A model generated the notes under the pieces. That model did not search any database, was not told the origin of the DNA, and saw nothing but the letters and a program-made list of their open reading frames with translations. From positions 1,082,013-1,146,012 of the forward strand of contig MNCI01023457.1 of NCBI GenBank assembly GCA_015680685.1: 64,000 nt of DNA. Direction: 5' to 3'. The DNA comes from Gnetum montanum (lineage: Eukaryota > Streptophyta > Gnetopsida > Gnetales > Gnetaceae). Within the stretch, counting starts at the first letter, position 1. Each line of letters starts with the position of its first letter. A program made the translations under genes and the position numbers. Shown in pieces: positions 1-12,583 of the stretch.

Positions 1-3000
1 GAAAAAGGTTAAGATAACTCTGAACATGGTTTGGTAGCATACCTAAATGCTAGTAATGTGTCAATCATTACAAATAAGTAGTATTTCAAAAATTATTTAA
101 AAAAACATATAGGACCTTTAACATGTGGATTTCTTGATGATAGTATTGCAAATAAAGTTCTTTCTTTAACTAGTATTAGCTTCTTTAATATCTTTGATAT
201 TTTTGATTTTGTTAAAATTTAGAAACATGTTGGTTCTATAGATTTTGTAGTTTCCTAGATTTATTAAATTTGTTACAAGGAATATAAGAGTAGGGCGAAG
301 AAGAAAACCTTCTAGAAGCATTGCAATGTTAGTGAGGAAATATCCTAAAAATTACGTGCTTTTACAAAGAATTGATAATCATAAACAATATGTTTGACTA
401 AAAATCTTATGTTAGCATGGTTGTGTGTTCCTTGTCATATGATAGTTTGCTCCTAAAGATGCTACATTGTATGATTCTCTAGAGCTCTCTCGTGATCATC
501 CTTTTTAGTTCTTAGGCAAATATATTATATAATTTCTAGCAAAAGCCTCAATATTTATCTGTGGATATTTTAATGGAAGGATAAGTTCACAACAAATAAA
601 AATTATTCAATGATAACATAATGTTAGTAGCTTATACATTGTTGAAAATTACAACTAGATCCAACATTTTGCATGTAGCACTATTAATAAGATGGACTAA
701 AAATTCTTAGAATGGACAAAATTTTTGATTTTTTGATTTACAATAGACTTCCTAGATTTTCTCAATCTTCAACATTACTTTCATGGGACCTTAAGGTATC
801 TCTTACATTGATTTGCTTTTATATTCTTATGAAGATATTTATTTTATTAAGGAGTTGAAAGTTGGAGAAGATTTAGCAAATTCTTTCCATCATCATATTA
901 ATTTTTTATTGCAAATTTCAAAATTTTTTTTAGATAACAAAAAATAAGAATAGAGAACAAGGTTAATATAGACTTATCCCAATAGTCAAGAAAAAAATAT
1001 ATGAATGTAGCATATAACAAAAGGGCTTTTGCAAGATTACATAAGGAGCTAGAACAAATTTTTCTTACAACATCTAACCTGGGTATGCATTCACAAAAAA
1101 AAAGAAAAAAAGGTATTCAGAAGACTTGATTTACTAAGGATTGCATGCATACTAGGCAAAATATTAAGAATGCAAATAAGAGTCACAAAAAAATTTTAGT
1201 TAAGTCATATAAATGCTTTATTAGAACTAAGAGAAGGAAATTTATTAGGGAATAGCATGAATATTTTTCTTACACCATTAAAAGGGAACATAGAAAATTT
1301 TGGCAATGTTTTCATCATAAAGCCTCTTCATCATTTAATTGTTCTTTTGAAGATATTTGCTCATTTTATAATAAGCTATTTACAGAACACAATGATAATT
1401 CTACTACTATTATATAGCAAGCACCTCTCCTATTTACTCTTGAGGAATTCACAGAAGGTATTAAAAAGCTACCATCTAACAAAGCTATAGATTTAAATGG
1501 TTTATATGTAGAATTAACAAAGTGAGAAGGCTTTACTATTCATAGGGAGATTTGGCACAAATTCAATTCAACAATGGAGTAAGGATTAAATCAACATTAA
1601 AAAACTAGTAATGCTATATTGTTATATAAAAATGGAAATAAGAATAATTTGAATAATTATCGAATGATTGTTGAGAGTGATATTTTTGCTAAGTTGCTAG
1701 GCACTCTACTAGACAAGAGAGTCATTTCATAGGCTAAAGATAACTAGGTCAAGGCAAGATGTCAAGTAGGTTTCAAAAAAATCACACTAATATTGATCAC
1801 TTAGTTACTCTTAGATACTACATGGAATTTTCAAAAATGCCTAATAATTTTTTTTTAGTTTTATTGATTTTACAAATGTATATGATTCAGTGATTCATAC
1901 AAAACTATGGTTACACTTGCAGAAAATTGGCATCCCTTTAAATTTGATTGTAGTAACTCAATGATTGTATGAGCAAGTGATTATTGAAATTACAAACAAC
2001 AATTTAGAGAAAAATTTTAGTTCCATAGCAAAATTGAAGTTAAGCAAGGTTGTCCACTTTTTCCAACTCTCTTTGGTATCTTTATTGATGAAATGCATGA
2101 ATGTTTATGCAATGGGTAAGATAATCATGCTATCAAAATTGGATCCCAAGTAGTGAATATTCTTGTATAAGTAGATGATGTTGCCTTAATTTCCACTACT
2201 ATAGAAGGCATGCAAAATATGTTTCAAATTTTAGAAAATTTTTATTATTCATATGGTCATTAAGTGAATGTAGATAAAATCAAATTGATGAGTTGGGGTA
2301 CAAGAAATAACTATTATAACTTTTATTTTAAAGGTACTAATGTGCAAATGATAGATTCTTTTAAATATTTGACTCTCACTTATATGAACAATTACATGTG
2401 GTGGAAGTGCATCAAAGAAAAAATAGTAGAAGGCTTCAAGTATCTGTATGCTTTCAAAAACAAGTGTAAGAATTTAGGCCTTTGGGCTTGGAAGGACAGA
2501 AAAAAAAATTCAAATTATCATCTATTTTATCATATTGTATAGATGTGCTATTTGGGGAACTAGACTCAATTCTAAACTTTGGATAGATATTGAAAGAGTG
2601 TAAAACAATTTTCTTCCTAATGAGTTAAAGGTGAAGATGCAAATACCTTACTTAATGTTATTATGTGAATGTGATTTATTACCTTTAGAAATAAAAGCCT
2701 TATGTCAATTCATTACATACACTCATAGCTTGCATATCTCAAGGCAAGTTAAATTCTCTAAATTAGTTCTTAAGGATTCACAAGACTATGGTTGATATTT
2801 TCAAGGGATGCACTAGTTGAGAAAATGGAATATCTCTTGGGAGGATGTGCAACAAAATCCTAAGCATATTTACCAAGTATTCAAGTAGAAGGTTTTAACA
2901 CATGTGTTGAATAATGTTAAAGGCAAGAGGCAATTTCATTTACACCACGTTATATCTAAAAAACTAAATGTAAAAGTTCACTATCTCTCAGTTGCTATTC

Positions 3001-3346
3001 CCATCAAGTATCGAAATGCTATCAGCAAGCTTTGCTTCAGTTTTCATCATCTTAGAATTGAAAGTAGAAGTTGAATTCAACTCCCCTGAGAAGAGAGCAT
3101 TTGTAGGTTGTACATATTAGGAGCCTTTGAAGATGAGTCACATGTATTTCTTTCTTATGATATAACTACCCATTTGAGACAACATTATAATGTTACAACA
3201 AAAATCTTGTACGATTTTTTTTATGCTCCCATTGGTGCTTGGTCAATTTGTAGAGTCTATCTTTATTTTTCATGAAAATGTAATATCTTTCCAATAGATT
3301 CTATGGATCTTCAAATGTAATAAAGTTTAATTTCATTTCATAATAG
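1..3346 (+). mobile_element. LINE copy 1 (non-LTR retrotransposon, decayed, 5' end outside window)
   Basis: The sequence matches, piece by piece and in the same order, the second LINE at 47.1-51.2 kb, so the two define one family. Order here: end of an ORF1-like region (1-100), endonuclease-like region (about 200-640), reverse transcriptase (about 1600-2290) and a C-terminal region with a zinc-binding-like stretch (about 3090-3190, reading GAFEDESH). It ends near an A/T-rich tail at about 3346, at the same point as copy 2. The frames are broken by many stops and shifts, so it is dead. The clade is not assigned; RT motifs alone do not settle it by eye. Confidence 0.8.
1600..3250 (+). pseudogene. 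LINE ORF2 pseudogene: reverse transcriptase and C-terminal region
   Basis: Broken frames encode the usual reverse transcriptase blocks. Near 1860-1930 a stretch reads LLILQMYMIQ in one frame and DFTNVYDSVIHTKLW in another; the second is the first catalytic-aspartate block of LINE RTs. Near 2165-2190 VDDVALIS corresponds to the YADD box with Y changed to V, so the catalytic site is altered. Downstream, VNVDKIKLMSWG at about 2265-2300 is the conserved block after the YADD box. Copy 2 keeps YADD at the same place, which supports the alignment. Multiple stops exclude activity. Confidence 0.75.
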
Positions 3347-5897
3347 TAGCTAAGAGTCTACACAAATTTTACTATAGCCAAGAGTTTGCATGTATTTGGT
3401 TAGAGTGGAGAGTCTATTAGATCAAATTATAAATAGAAATTTTATTACTTAGATCTAAGTGCACATATTTTTATGTTGTATACAAGTTTTTTTCATTTTT
3501 TTCATTTGAAATTTGCAAGTTTTATTGATTCAGATAATACAAAATGGCTTCTAGGATATATTTGCAATAGGGGAAGTTAACATGCATTGTATTTTTCTAA
3601 AATTAAAATTGCATATTACCTAGTTATTAGTCACACTTAAGGCATCTTTATATTCCTCTATAATTCTTCTAAATTATAATGTTGGCTATATGTCTTCAAA
3701 TGTACTTATAGTCATTTTTGGATTTAACCCCTCTTCATATTACTTGGCTATTACAATGCTCTTATCTTATGTTGTTGGTTAACAAACCAATGAAATTGAC
3801 AATTGATCTATCACCTTAGGGTTGTCAAAATTAAAAGATCATATGTATCCTTAGCACATATAAATAACATAATAATTTGATCAAACTTAGGTAATAGCCT
3901 AATAAACATAGCAATACTTCAAATTCAACTCAAATCTGTAAACTATATCTTTAGAAAAAAACAACTTATTAGTTAAGCTATAGTCTTATCAAGTATGTAT
4001 TAAATAATAAAAACAAAGATGTAACAAAAAAAAGGAGATGTTGCATTTAATATATCAATAATGTATTTTCTTGATGTGAAGTAGATGGCTAAGTGATTAA
4101 GTGGTATGAAGTCTTGGAAGCTTCTAATCATAAGCACAGGGTAAGCTTAGAGATAGTTCTTTTTAGAAAGATATTAAATTCTTAATTAGTCTTTTTTCTA
4201 AACATATAACTATCTCAAACTTTATTATTATCATAAAATATAATGGAGTTTTATTAACTCCTTCTTCAATGCTTGATAAGTTATCTTTTTAGTGGCTTCA
4301 GATTAATAATGAACTATGGGCTAGTAAGTGTCTATGTCTTTGCAATACTTGGTGTAAGCTTGACATTACCTTTCTTTCATCTCTTCATATGTATAATCAA
4401 TGGATTTTTTGCTCTAAATACAAAATTATCTATGACATTAATGACTCCAAATGTGAGTTCTAAGTACTATTATTTGATCAAGATTTAATTTTCTATGGAG
4501 TGTTAACCATAATGTGCAATTGTGGAAGCATTAGATTTAAAAGATATAGAATACTTTTAATTCTTCAAAAATTAAGTATTTTATATGACATTTGATTCAT
4601 CAAGGTTTTTATGTTTGTATTTCTACTCTTAATTAGATCTTCATGACCCTAAATGGTCTCTCTATAATTTGGAAGATTCATTCATCAACTACTTTTTTAC
4701 TTGGCCCCTTGGTTGAAGTTCTTGGTCCTAGTGTGACTCATATTAACATGGTTTTAAACTAAGGTTGGAGGAAATTTTATTTCGTGATACTCATCAACTT
4801 CAACGATTTTTGCTTTATACTTAGAGTTGCTTCATCTCCTTATTCTTTATGCTATTTAAAAATTTGTTGTAATGTGATTTATAGTAGGGATTCTCAAACT
4901 AACTTTCTTTCTTTGTCTATTCAAAGTAACATTTTTGAATAACTCATGCTTTAGCTACATCCTTAAATATATCCCTTAGATTTATTTCTTTCTATTTTTT
5001 TATTTTTTATTTTTACAAGAAGCTTTTAGTATGAAGTAAAAACCTAAGAGAACAAGGCCCAATGTTTTTCTTACCCTAGATAGAAGGTTTTTTAGGATTG
5101 GTTGTAAGGAAGAAATTTTGAAAATGCATACCCAATGTTGTTGTGACCTCTCTAATGCTCCTCTACTGAATTTTTCTTATTTTTAATATATTTTATTATT
5201 TAGGTCCAACCCCATTTCCCTTGCTCATAAGTGCACATAATATATCAATAATAAATCATATTCATCATTGATAAATATCTCTCTCTTGATGTTTCTTTCT
5301 CTAATTACATTTTTCTGATTTACCTATAAATTACAACCTCCTAAAGTCATATGTAGCATACATGTCTTTAGAGAAGTCCTAGCTAAATTGTAACTTTATT
5401 GCTATTTTATATTATAAGAAACAAAAAAATAGAGAATATTTGGGGGATGGGGGATGCAAATAAAATTAATAATAAGACCAAAAATTTCAAATACATCACA
5501 TGCTTAATCATTGAGTAGAAGCATCAAAATGACATGGAAAGAAATAGCTTTCCCATTTTTGGGATGGCTACAAAGTGTACATCCTTACAATAGACTCTTT
5601 GAAAAATCAAGAGAGAAAAATTAATTGTTAGGAGGGAGGATGATCCTAGTTCTAATGTCATTTTCCATATCCATGATTAAACTAAAAAGAGCAAAGGATT
5701 TGATGTAGTAATGAAAAGCTTTAACAAATATCAACTTTTGCAAGAGAGAAAAGTACAAAGTATATGCTAGCATATATTGTCCATCATGATTGACCTTATG
5801 TCAAGACTTTTTGGAATTTACTACAGCTCTCTCATCAACATAAGATTTAACCACAAGGTAGATAGTAATTCTTTTATATAAGAAAAAATTTTCCTTA
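3347..5897. other. Intergenic stretch between LINE copy 1 and gypsy element A
   Basis: AT-rich sequence without a convincing gene. The longest open stretch (4273-4488) has no recognisable domain and reads like random AT-rich translation. The only structured item is a tRNA-like segment near 4079-4165. Confidence 0.6.
4079..4165 (+). repeat. tRNA-like segment, probably a SINE head or tRNA relic
   Basis: TGGCTAAGTGATTAAGTGG resembles the A-box region of a tRNA-Leu/Ser-type sequence. The expected B box downstream is degenerate (CAGGGTAAGC). No good acceptor stem was seen, so this is not a functional tRNA gene. A SINE head is the likeliest source. Confidence 0.35.
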
Positions 5898-5902
5898 CGT
5901 GT

Positions 5903-6831
5903 TGATGAGAGCGGTTACTCTAATTATTAGAGTGGTTATTATTAGAGCAGTTACTCTAATTATTAGAATGGTTATTATTAGAGTGGCAATTTCTATAAAA
6001 TTAGAGTGGTAGTTACTCTAATTATTAGAGGGGCAATTTCTCTAAAATTAGAGTGGTAGTTTTTGTAATTATTAGAGTAGTTGCTCCCAAGCCTATAAAT
6101 ACAGTGCCCAGGTGCACAATAGGTAATTTAAGTCAAGAAGAATTCAAAAGAAGAAGTCTAGTAGGAGTCAAGTAGCGAAACTTTTGTAGTTAGAGTACTT
6201 TCCAAGTGCCCACAGTAGGAGGTCTAAGTGTGGATGGATCCTTATTCGAGCATTGTGTACTTGAGCACACCTTGTGTATGGCAATAAAGATGAGCTCTTG
6301 GATTCATCCTTGCAGCACTTGAGATTTTTTTTCTTACTCATTTCCTTTATTTTATTTTCTTTTGCATTTATTTTATTTTATGCACTTTACATTTCTATTA
6401 TTAGCACACACAATACGATCACTTCAAGCATGCGTGTAACACTTGGTAACCCAGTAATGATTAGCGTTTGGTAATCCTAGTAGTGTTGAACTAGTTCAAG
6501 ATGTGTATGACAAGTGAGAATGGATACTAGTGTTAAAATTAGTTAAAGCCTATTTAATCAATAGTTAAGTTAAATTAGTCACTTAGTTCTCTCTCTCTCC
6601 TCCGTTATTAGCAACAGGACATAAAAACATAAAAGATATAAAAATCATATGCCTCAAGCTTACTTAACCATACAATCGTGACATACAAGTAAGTTTGGGA
6701 ATACAACGATCAACCAACCCATCCTTGTTCCACAAAGGCACATAGGAACTTAGTCCTTAGAATTAGACTGAATCGTGCGTGAAATGCTTCTATTCATATG
6801 GTTGAGCATAGGGGTACCTCGCTACTCATCA
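5903..6831 (+). repeat. 5' LTR of element A
   Basis: The U3 starts with an AT-rich array of the near-palindrome CTCTAATTATTAGAG (5915-6085). A TATA box, TATAAAT, is at 6094-6100. AATAAA at 6283-6288 is the likely polyadenylation signal. U5 carries two similar stretches with the cores TTGGTAACCCAGTAA and TTGGTAATCCTAGTA. R and U5 match the LTRs of B, C and D; U3 does not. Confidence 0.92.
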
Positions 6832-6832
6832 T

Positions 6833-6850
6833 TGACACCATTGTCGGGGA
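6833..6850 (+). promoter_or_regulatory. Primer binding site of element A (tRNA-Asp type)
   Basis: TGACACCATTGTCGGGGA lies one base after the LTR. It matches the consensus TGGCGCCGTTGCCGGGGA, complementary to the 3' end of tRNA-Asp, apart from four transitions that fit CpG or general decay. Elements B and C keep closer matches. Confidence 0.85.
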
Positions 6851-6967
6851 CTTAGTTGTTTGTGTGCTAACTAGAACATAGGAAATCATTCACATCATTG
6901 GAACAAACCCATACGATTGATTGAGAAAATAATAAACAAGAATACATTACACACTGAATAAACAAGT

Positions 6968-8417
6968 ATGTCTTCTTCTTCATATGAAAGTGCCTCATCA
7001 CCTAGGTCTGAAATAGGAAACAGTTGATGGTGTAATACATGATGTTGATTTGCCAATCCCTCAAACTCATGATAAAGGTAGACATTCTAATCGTAATCGC
7101 AATCAAGGCTAAGACCACAGAAGAGAAGATAGCAGACACTATCATGGTGATGGTTCTCCTTCTTCTTCACCTTCATCATCTCCTCCATCCTCTCTTTCAG
7201 TGTCTAGACGCAATCATAAAGAAAAAGACCATGGGGATAAAGATAGGGAAAGTGGAAGTCATAGACGAAATAGCCAAGAAAGGGGATGAGGGCACTCTAG
7301 AGCCTCATAGCATAGAAGAAGGGAGAGTAGGGAACAACGTAGGCATCATAGATGCCATGGACGAGACAATCATGATGAACCCCTACTCACTAATCGAAGT
7401 ATGTTAGACATAATTGAGGCTGTTAGAATTCTAACAAGGCACTAGAAAGATAGTAGGATCAAGAGATTAGATATGAATAATATCCCAAAATTTGAAGGGG
7501 GATATAACGCTGATCTTTAGAATCATTTACAAGAATTCCATGATGTGTGTGCCTTACAGAACATAGAGAATGAATAGCAAAAACTTAAGTTGTTCCCACG
7601 GACATTAGTTAAAGAATCGGAAAGCTGATATCAATCTTTAGAATTGGAATCCATTCATAGGTGGAGTACTATGTTAGAGTTATTTAATGACAAGTACCAA
7701 ACGTACTCCTGAGTGTCTAACTTGCGAAAGAAAATTTAAGGTTGGAAACAAGGAGGACATGAACCCTTGGATGCTTCCATGGGCTGATACTATGCACTGT
7801 TACATCATTGTCCTAGCCATGGTTATTCGCAAAAGGATCAACTACGCCATCTTGTGGATGGGCTTAGGCATGAAACAAGAAAAAGCCTTGGGACTTATGT
7901 CCAAGGAAGACTATCAGAGCTTAGGTTCCATCAAATTCAAAGACTATTGGAGCAAGTTGCTAAGGAAGAAGGTGAGCCATGGAAGAGAGAAAGTGGGGAA
8001 GAGTATAACCAAGATCCTTCCCTTTGGAAGAGGAGAGTAAGATTTTGTGAGGATGAAGAAGAGTCACCACTCGAAGAGATGGTGAATATAAAAACTTTGC
8101 CTATCCAAAAGATGATATTAGAAGTTTTGGCAAAGGTAGACCAAATGTGGGATTCCCTAGACAATAGATTTTAAACTAATTTTAAAATAGTGGAGGAGTC
8201 TAGAAAGCAAGGTAGTGATTATGAAAAAAGAAAAAAGAGAGAAGCTGAACATGCAAGTAGCAAGGGTAAGGGTAAAGTTGCCATCATTGAAGAGGTTGTG
8301 GAGTTAGAAAAAAACAATGATAGTGGATGTGAAATATGTCAATATGACCATCCTAAGGGATGTTGCCCTATAATCTCACATCTGCAAGAGTTTGGGGTGT
8401 ATGCACTCAACCCATGA
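6968..8417 (+). pseudogene. Element A gag pseudogene
   Basis: Starts at an ATG in the context AAGTATGTCTTCTTC, also seen in element B. The readable parts are a His/Arg/Ser-rich stretch, then the retrotransposon gag core with blocks such as WSTMLELFNDKYQTYS and GLRHETRKSLGTYVQGRL, then a Lys/Glu-rich region ending in CEICQYDHPKGCC (about 8330-8370), which may be a metal-binding knuckle of unusual spacing. Many stops and shifts interrupt it. Family knowledge: gag makes the nucleocapsid of the virus-like particle. Confidence 0.8.
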
Positions 8418-8798
8418 TTGAACAAGCGGCAAGCACCCCGAAGGTTACCTTACCCCCAAGGTAACCCATGACAATTCCACCAACCCTTAACGTATTATCC
8501 AAGTGGAACTCCACCATAACTGATTGAGCAATATCAACAATGGTAGAATCCACAATCATGGGGAATGCCACCACCAAGGCAACAGTATCCTTATCAGCAA
8601 CCTGACTCATATGGATATTACGTACAACAACCAATCTCCTCACATGACTCTATTGGTCATGTCACTCCTCAACCTCACTACCTAGCCCACGTGTATTATG
8701 GAACTCCCTCTTCTAGAGGTGATATTTTACAAGCATAATATCCTTCTCATCCAACTGCATCTCTTCCACCAATAGCTCCACTACCACCTACTCCAGCT

Positions 8799-9530
8799 AT
8801 GCAGGGTGAAATCCCTACCCAGCCGCAGCAACATAATGCCATAAGGGCTGTTAACTCTCAACCTACTGTTGGTTCCAACAACCACATGAAGAAAAGACCT
8901 TTCTTTAGAACCAACAGATCAACCAAGCCCTTGCAATCACAAGTGGATGATTCCTTAGATGCCTCAGTATCAATCAAAACTTTGGAGCCTCCTTCAACTC
9001 AACCACTGCACTCAACACATACAGTCATGCTAACACATGCTGTCACCGATTGGATCAAATTTGGCCACCTTCCTAGGAAATTCTCTGATCCTGGGAGTCC
9101 TCTGATATACTTACAAATCACTGGAAATGCACCATGCAAGGCTCTTTTGGATTCAAGTTTTGGTGTCAACTTGATTTCTCAAGAAATGTACAAGGCTTGG
9201 AACTTGCCTCCATTGAAAAAGAGCAACATCCGTCTAGATTTGGCCAACTAGTCCATCACTGTCCCATTGGAACTAGTGGAAGACATTGTTACCACTATTT
9301 GTGGGTGGTCGTACCCAGCTGACTTCCTAGTGATTCAAGTAAACAATGGTAAGGGGGACTTCCCAATCATAATGGGAAGAGTATGGCTAAGCACCATCGA
9401 TGCATGCTTAGGAATCCATGATCTTTCCCTAGAAATATCAAAGGAAAATACATTCGAAAAGATTGAGAAGAAGAAAGTTCCATGCATCACATATAGTGAC
9501 ACAGGATGTAATTGTGTGTGGAGGTCATAG
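8799..9530 (+). pseudogene. Element A aspartic protease (retropepsin-like) pseudogene
   Basis: The stretch LTHAVTDWIKFGHLPRKF leads into ALLDSSFGVNLISQEMYKAW. In B and C the corresponding site is LLDSGS, the D-S/T-G active site of a retropepsin; here G is S, so the protease should be inactive. The C-terminal part GDFPIIMGRVWLSTIDACLG fits the second half of the fold. A stop at 9249-9251 (LAN*SIT) and a frame change add to the damage. A Pro/Gln-rich linker precedes it. Confidence 0.8.
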
Positions 9531-9830
9531 TTTGTGCAAAGTTTAACATTGCCTACATGCAATCAGTGTGCACAAGTGATCAACATACAAAGATGCTTAT
9601 ATGTAGCAGCCACACATTAGGAAGGCACCTAGTGGTTGACAGCTGATCAAGAAAGAAGTTCACTCATATGCATGGAACCAACTGAGGGTTTGACTTGTGC
9701 TTAAATCAATAGCATAGATGCATTAGAGCAAGTCCACCACCAACTTCCAAGTCTTAACCTTGAAAATATCAATTGGGAGAAGTTGGAAATCCTTGAGAAA
9801 TTTAAGTAGGAGCCTCTTGATCTGAAACCA

Positions 9831-10256
9831 TTGCCCACCAGTATGGAATACACATTCCTTAAAAATGAAAAATTGGTAATTATCAATGCTAAGCTTGCTC
9901 CTCAACAAATAGGGCACAAAATATCACACATAGGGATAGAGGTAGACCTTGAGAAAATCAAAGTTATCCAAGAAATTACCCATCAACAGGAAACTATAAA
10001 AAATATTCGAACATTCCTTGGACATACTGGCTACTATAGGAGATTTATTAAGAACTTTTCAAAGGTTTCCAAACCATTGGTGGAATTAACAAAAAAGGAC
10101 GTACCTTTTGAACTAAAAGATAAGGTTCTCTATTGGAATCCCACACATGTGCCAGAACATACTAAATTTCAAACACTGTGGGAAGGACTTTATATTATTT
10201 ATGCAACTTTTCCTTCAGGGGCCATGACAATATACAAACCTAAGAACTCGGATTAG
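9831..10256 (+). pseudogene. Element A pol remnant (RT end joined to integrase end)
   Basis: An open frame of 141 codons holds three pol scraps fused by deletions. First is a pre-RT block (SMEYTFLKNEKLVIINAKL). Next is the RT/RNase H junction block (FLGHTGYYRRFIKNFSKVSK), which normally lies hundreds of codons downstream. Last is a block resembling the integrase C-terminus (KFQTLWEGLYIIYATFPSGA). The RT palm with YxDD, most of RNase H and the integrase catalytic core are missing. It is useful as a fossil showing that the family once had a gypsy-type pol. Confidence 0.8.
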
Positions 10257-11180
10257 AAACTTTTGGTCAACATTTAACAAACAAAACCTTTTCATGAGCT
10301 TAGAATAGCCAGTACACATGCTACCTCTGTTGATGAACAACCTTGCTTACCATTTCGGATCTCCTCCTTCCAACTTAGTCATGGGGGAGATGGCCACCTA
10401 TGCTAACTATTCTAGGCCCTCAGTTCTTTTTGAATTTTTGTTTTATACATTTTTGTTTTACACATTTTTTGTTTTACACATTCTTTCAACTTTTCTTATT
10501 TTTGTTTTACAACATCATTCATATTTTTACTATTTCTTTATTTGCTTGATTGCTTTTGTTCATCATCTAATAAGTGCTCATGATGGTGAATTGAATTATA
10601 TCATATTGATTGCCAATGTTTGGTTTTTACCTTTGAATTATGATGCTGATATTAAGGTATGGTTCTTTTGGTAAAACAGGCAATGCGTCCACACCGTCCA
10701 CTCATCCATACAACTCTATGATCTCCTTTGGCTTGGAACTATACAGTCCCCTTTTTCTAAGTAAAATTTTAATGAATTGGTGGCTGGGTATTTTTCAAAT
10801 CAAGGAAAGACTCAAAGGATGAAAAGGGTGTGACTTAAAGGGGATTCAATGCATTTGTGCTAGCCATTCTCTTGGGTGCTTGGATGCTTTTTCTTGGGTT
10901 TTTTGCCATTCTAACATTGTTCAAAAATCAGGAAGCCAAGGGAATAAAAATAAGTCTTTACATGGTGTGGTTCTCATGCTTTGGTAGCTTGTAGAGAAAG
11001 AGAGAGAAAGAAAATAAAGGCTTGGATGTCATTTATGTACGAGTGTTCACCACAATGTTGTAATATGCTTATTGATCTATTCATTGGGCACGTTGATTCT
11101 GTCATCCATCAATTTTCAATTAGTCAATAATCCCATACCTTCCCAATATTTTGTAAGGAACTCGAGGATGAGTTTTCATT
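10257..11180 (+). other. Element A 3' non-coding region
   Basis: A region with no domain that is shared, in the same order, with elements B, C and D. It contains T-rich blocks (TTTTGTTTTACA repeats, 10430-10520) and GTCATGGGGGAGATGGCC (10378-10395), a purine stretch like the true polypurine tract before the 3' LTR. Open frames inside it are not conserved between elements. Confidence 0.7.
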
Positions 11181-11194
11181 TAGTCATGGGCGTA
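11181..11194 (+). promoter_or_regulatory. Polypurine-tract region of element A
   Basis: TAGTCATGGGCGTA lies directly before the 3' LTR. In B, C and D the same place reads TCATGGGGGTA, so this copy has a G-to-C change in the tract. It is the expected plus-strand primer position. Confidence 0.7.
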
Positions 11195-12120
11195 TGATGA
11201 GAGCGGTTACTCTAATCATTAGAGTGGTTATTATTAGAGAAATTACTCTAATTATTAGAGTGGTTACTCTAATTATTAGAATGATTATTATTATAGTGGT
11301 AGTTTCTCTAAAATTAGAGTGGCAGTTTTTGTAATTATTAGAGTAGTTGCTTTCAAGCTTATAAATACAGTGCCTAGGTGCACAATAGGTAATTTAAGTC
11401 AAGAAGAATTTAGAAGAAGAAGTCTAGTAGGAGTCAAGTAGCGAAACTTTTGTAGTTAGAGTATTTTCCAAGTGCACGTAGCAGGAGGTCTAAGTGTGAA
11501 CGGATCTTTATTCGAGCACTGTGTACCTGAGCACACCTTGTGTACGGCAATAAAGACGAGCTCTTGGATTCATCCTTGCAGCACTTGAGATTTGTTTTCT
11601 TACTCATTTCCTTTATTTTATTTTTTTCTACACTTATTTTATTTTATTATTTTATTTTATTTTATTTTATGCACTTTACATTTATGTTATTAGCACACAC
11701 AATATGATCACTTCGAGCATGTGTGTAACACTTGGTAACCCAGTAACAATTAGCGTTTGGTAATCCCAGTAGTGTTGCACTAGTTGAAGAGGTGTACGAC
11801 AAGTGAGAATGGATACTGGTGTTAGGATTAGTTAAAGCTTAGTTAATTAATAGTTAAGTTAAATTAGTCACTTAGTTCTCTCTCTCTCCTTCATTATTAG
11901 CAGCAGGACAGAAAAACATAAAATATATAAAAATCATATGCCTCAAGCTTACTTAACCATACAATCATGACATACAAGTAAGTTTGGGAAGACAATAATC
12001 AACCAACCTATCCTTATTCCACAAAGGCACATAGGCACTTAGTCTTTGAAATTCGACCAGATCGTGCGTGAAACGCTTGTATTCGTATGGTTGAGCGTAG
12101 GGGTACCTCGTTGCTCATCA
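11195..12120 (+). repeat. 3' LTR of element A
   Basis: 926 bp, begins TGATGAG and ends CTCATCA, followed by the target duplication CGTGT. It has the same CTCTAATTATTAGAG-type U3 array as the 5' copy, though with a different number of units, and an added TTTTATTTTATTTTA run near 11640-11670. Confidence 0.92.
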
Positions 12121-12125
12121 CGTGT

Positions 12126-12578
12126 TATCTAGTTAGACTAATCAATACTTCTTGTAACAAAGCTATTCATAAAAGCTTTTATCTTCTCTAATTTCTTTAT
12201 TACCATTTGATCATTATTGTCATCAATGTTAACTTGGTTTCTTATCATTTTAATTTTATATTAATTTTTTCATCAATTTCAACATGTTTTTTATTTTCCT
12301 AAGCATCTTTTTTCTTGAGTAGAAAGAGCAAATATTAAATAAATATCCTTCACAATGAAAAACATTGCAAGAATTAAGAAGATTATGATATGTAATTGGT
12401 TTAGCTATTCCATTTTGTTGAGACAAGGCTAGGATGATGATGATATGTAATCAGTTGAATGTAAGCCTTTTTGTGTGCTTGTAGAACCAAATCCTTTTAA
12501 GGGTTAAGAAGAATGATTTCAACAAGAAAAAAAACATCAACTAAAACCAAATGGCATGGAACAAGATTCCATATGCTT
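12126..12578. other. Short intergenic stretch between element A and the copia solo LTR
   Basis: About 450 bp of AT-rich sequence. Nothing recognisable seen. Confidence 0.5.
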
Positions 12579-12583
12579 AATGG

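Larger units (their letters stand above)
5903..12120 (+). mobile_element. LTR/Gypsy element A (gag-pro, pol mostly deleted)
   Basis: A complete element flanked by the perfect 5-bp target duplication CGTGT (5898-5902 and 12121-12125). LTRs of 929 and 926 bp begin TGATGAG and end CTCATCA. The internal part has a tRNA-Asp-like primer site, gag, a retropepsin-like region, short scraps of reverse transcriptase and integrase C-terminus, and a long non-coding 3' region. The gag/protease layout and tRNA-Asp primer recall the plant Athila/Tat side of Ty3-gypsy; this placement is inference. Compared with elements B and C it lacks the N-terminal part of gag between about 7045 and 7075, where PIPQ is followed directly by HDKGRHSNRN. 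Confidence 0.92.

Noticed and set aside
4079-4165. A functional tRNA-Leu/Ser gene
   Set aside because: The A-box region is good, but the B box and the acceptor stem do not form.
4273-4488. Small gene
   Set aside because: No domain, no codon bias apart from AT richness, and no conserved neighbour; probably chance.
5903-6085. MITE or satellite made of CTCTAATTATTAGAG units
   Set aside because: The array recurs at the same place in both LTRs of element A, so it is part of U3.
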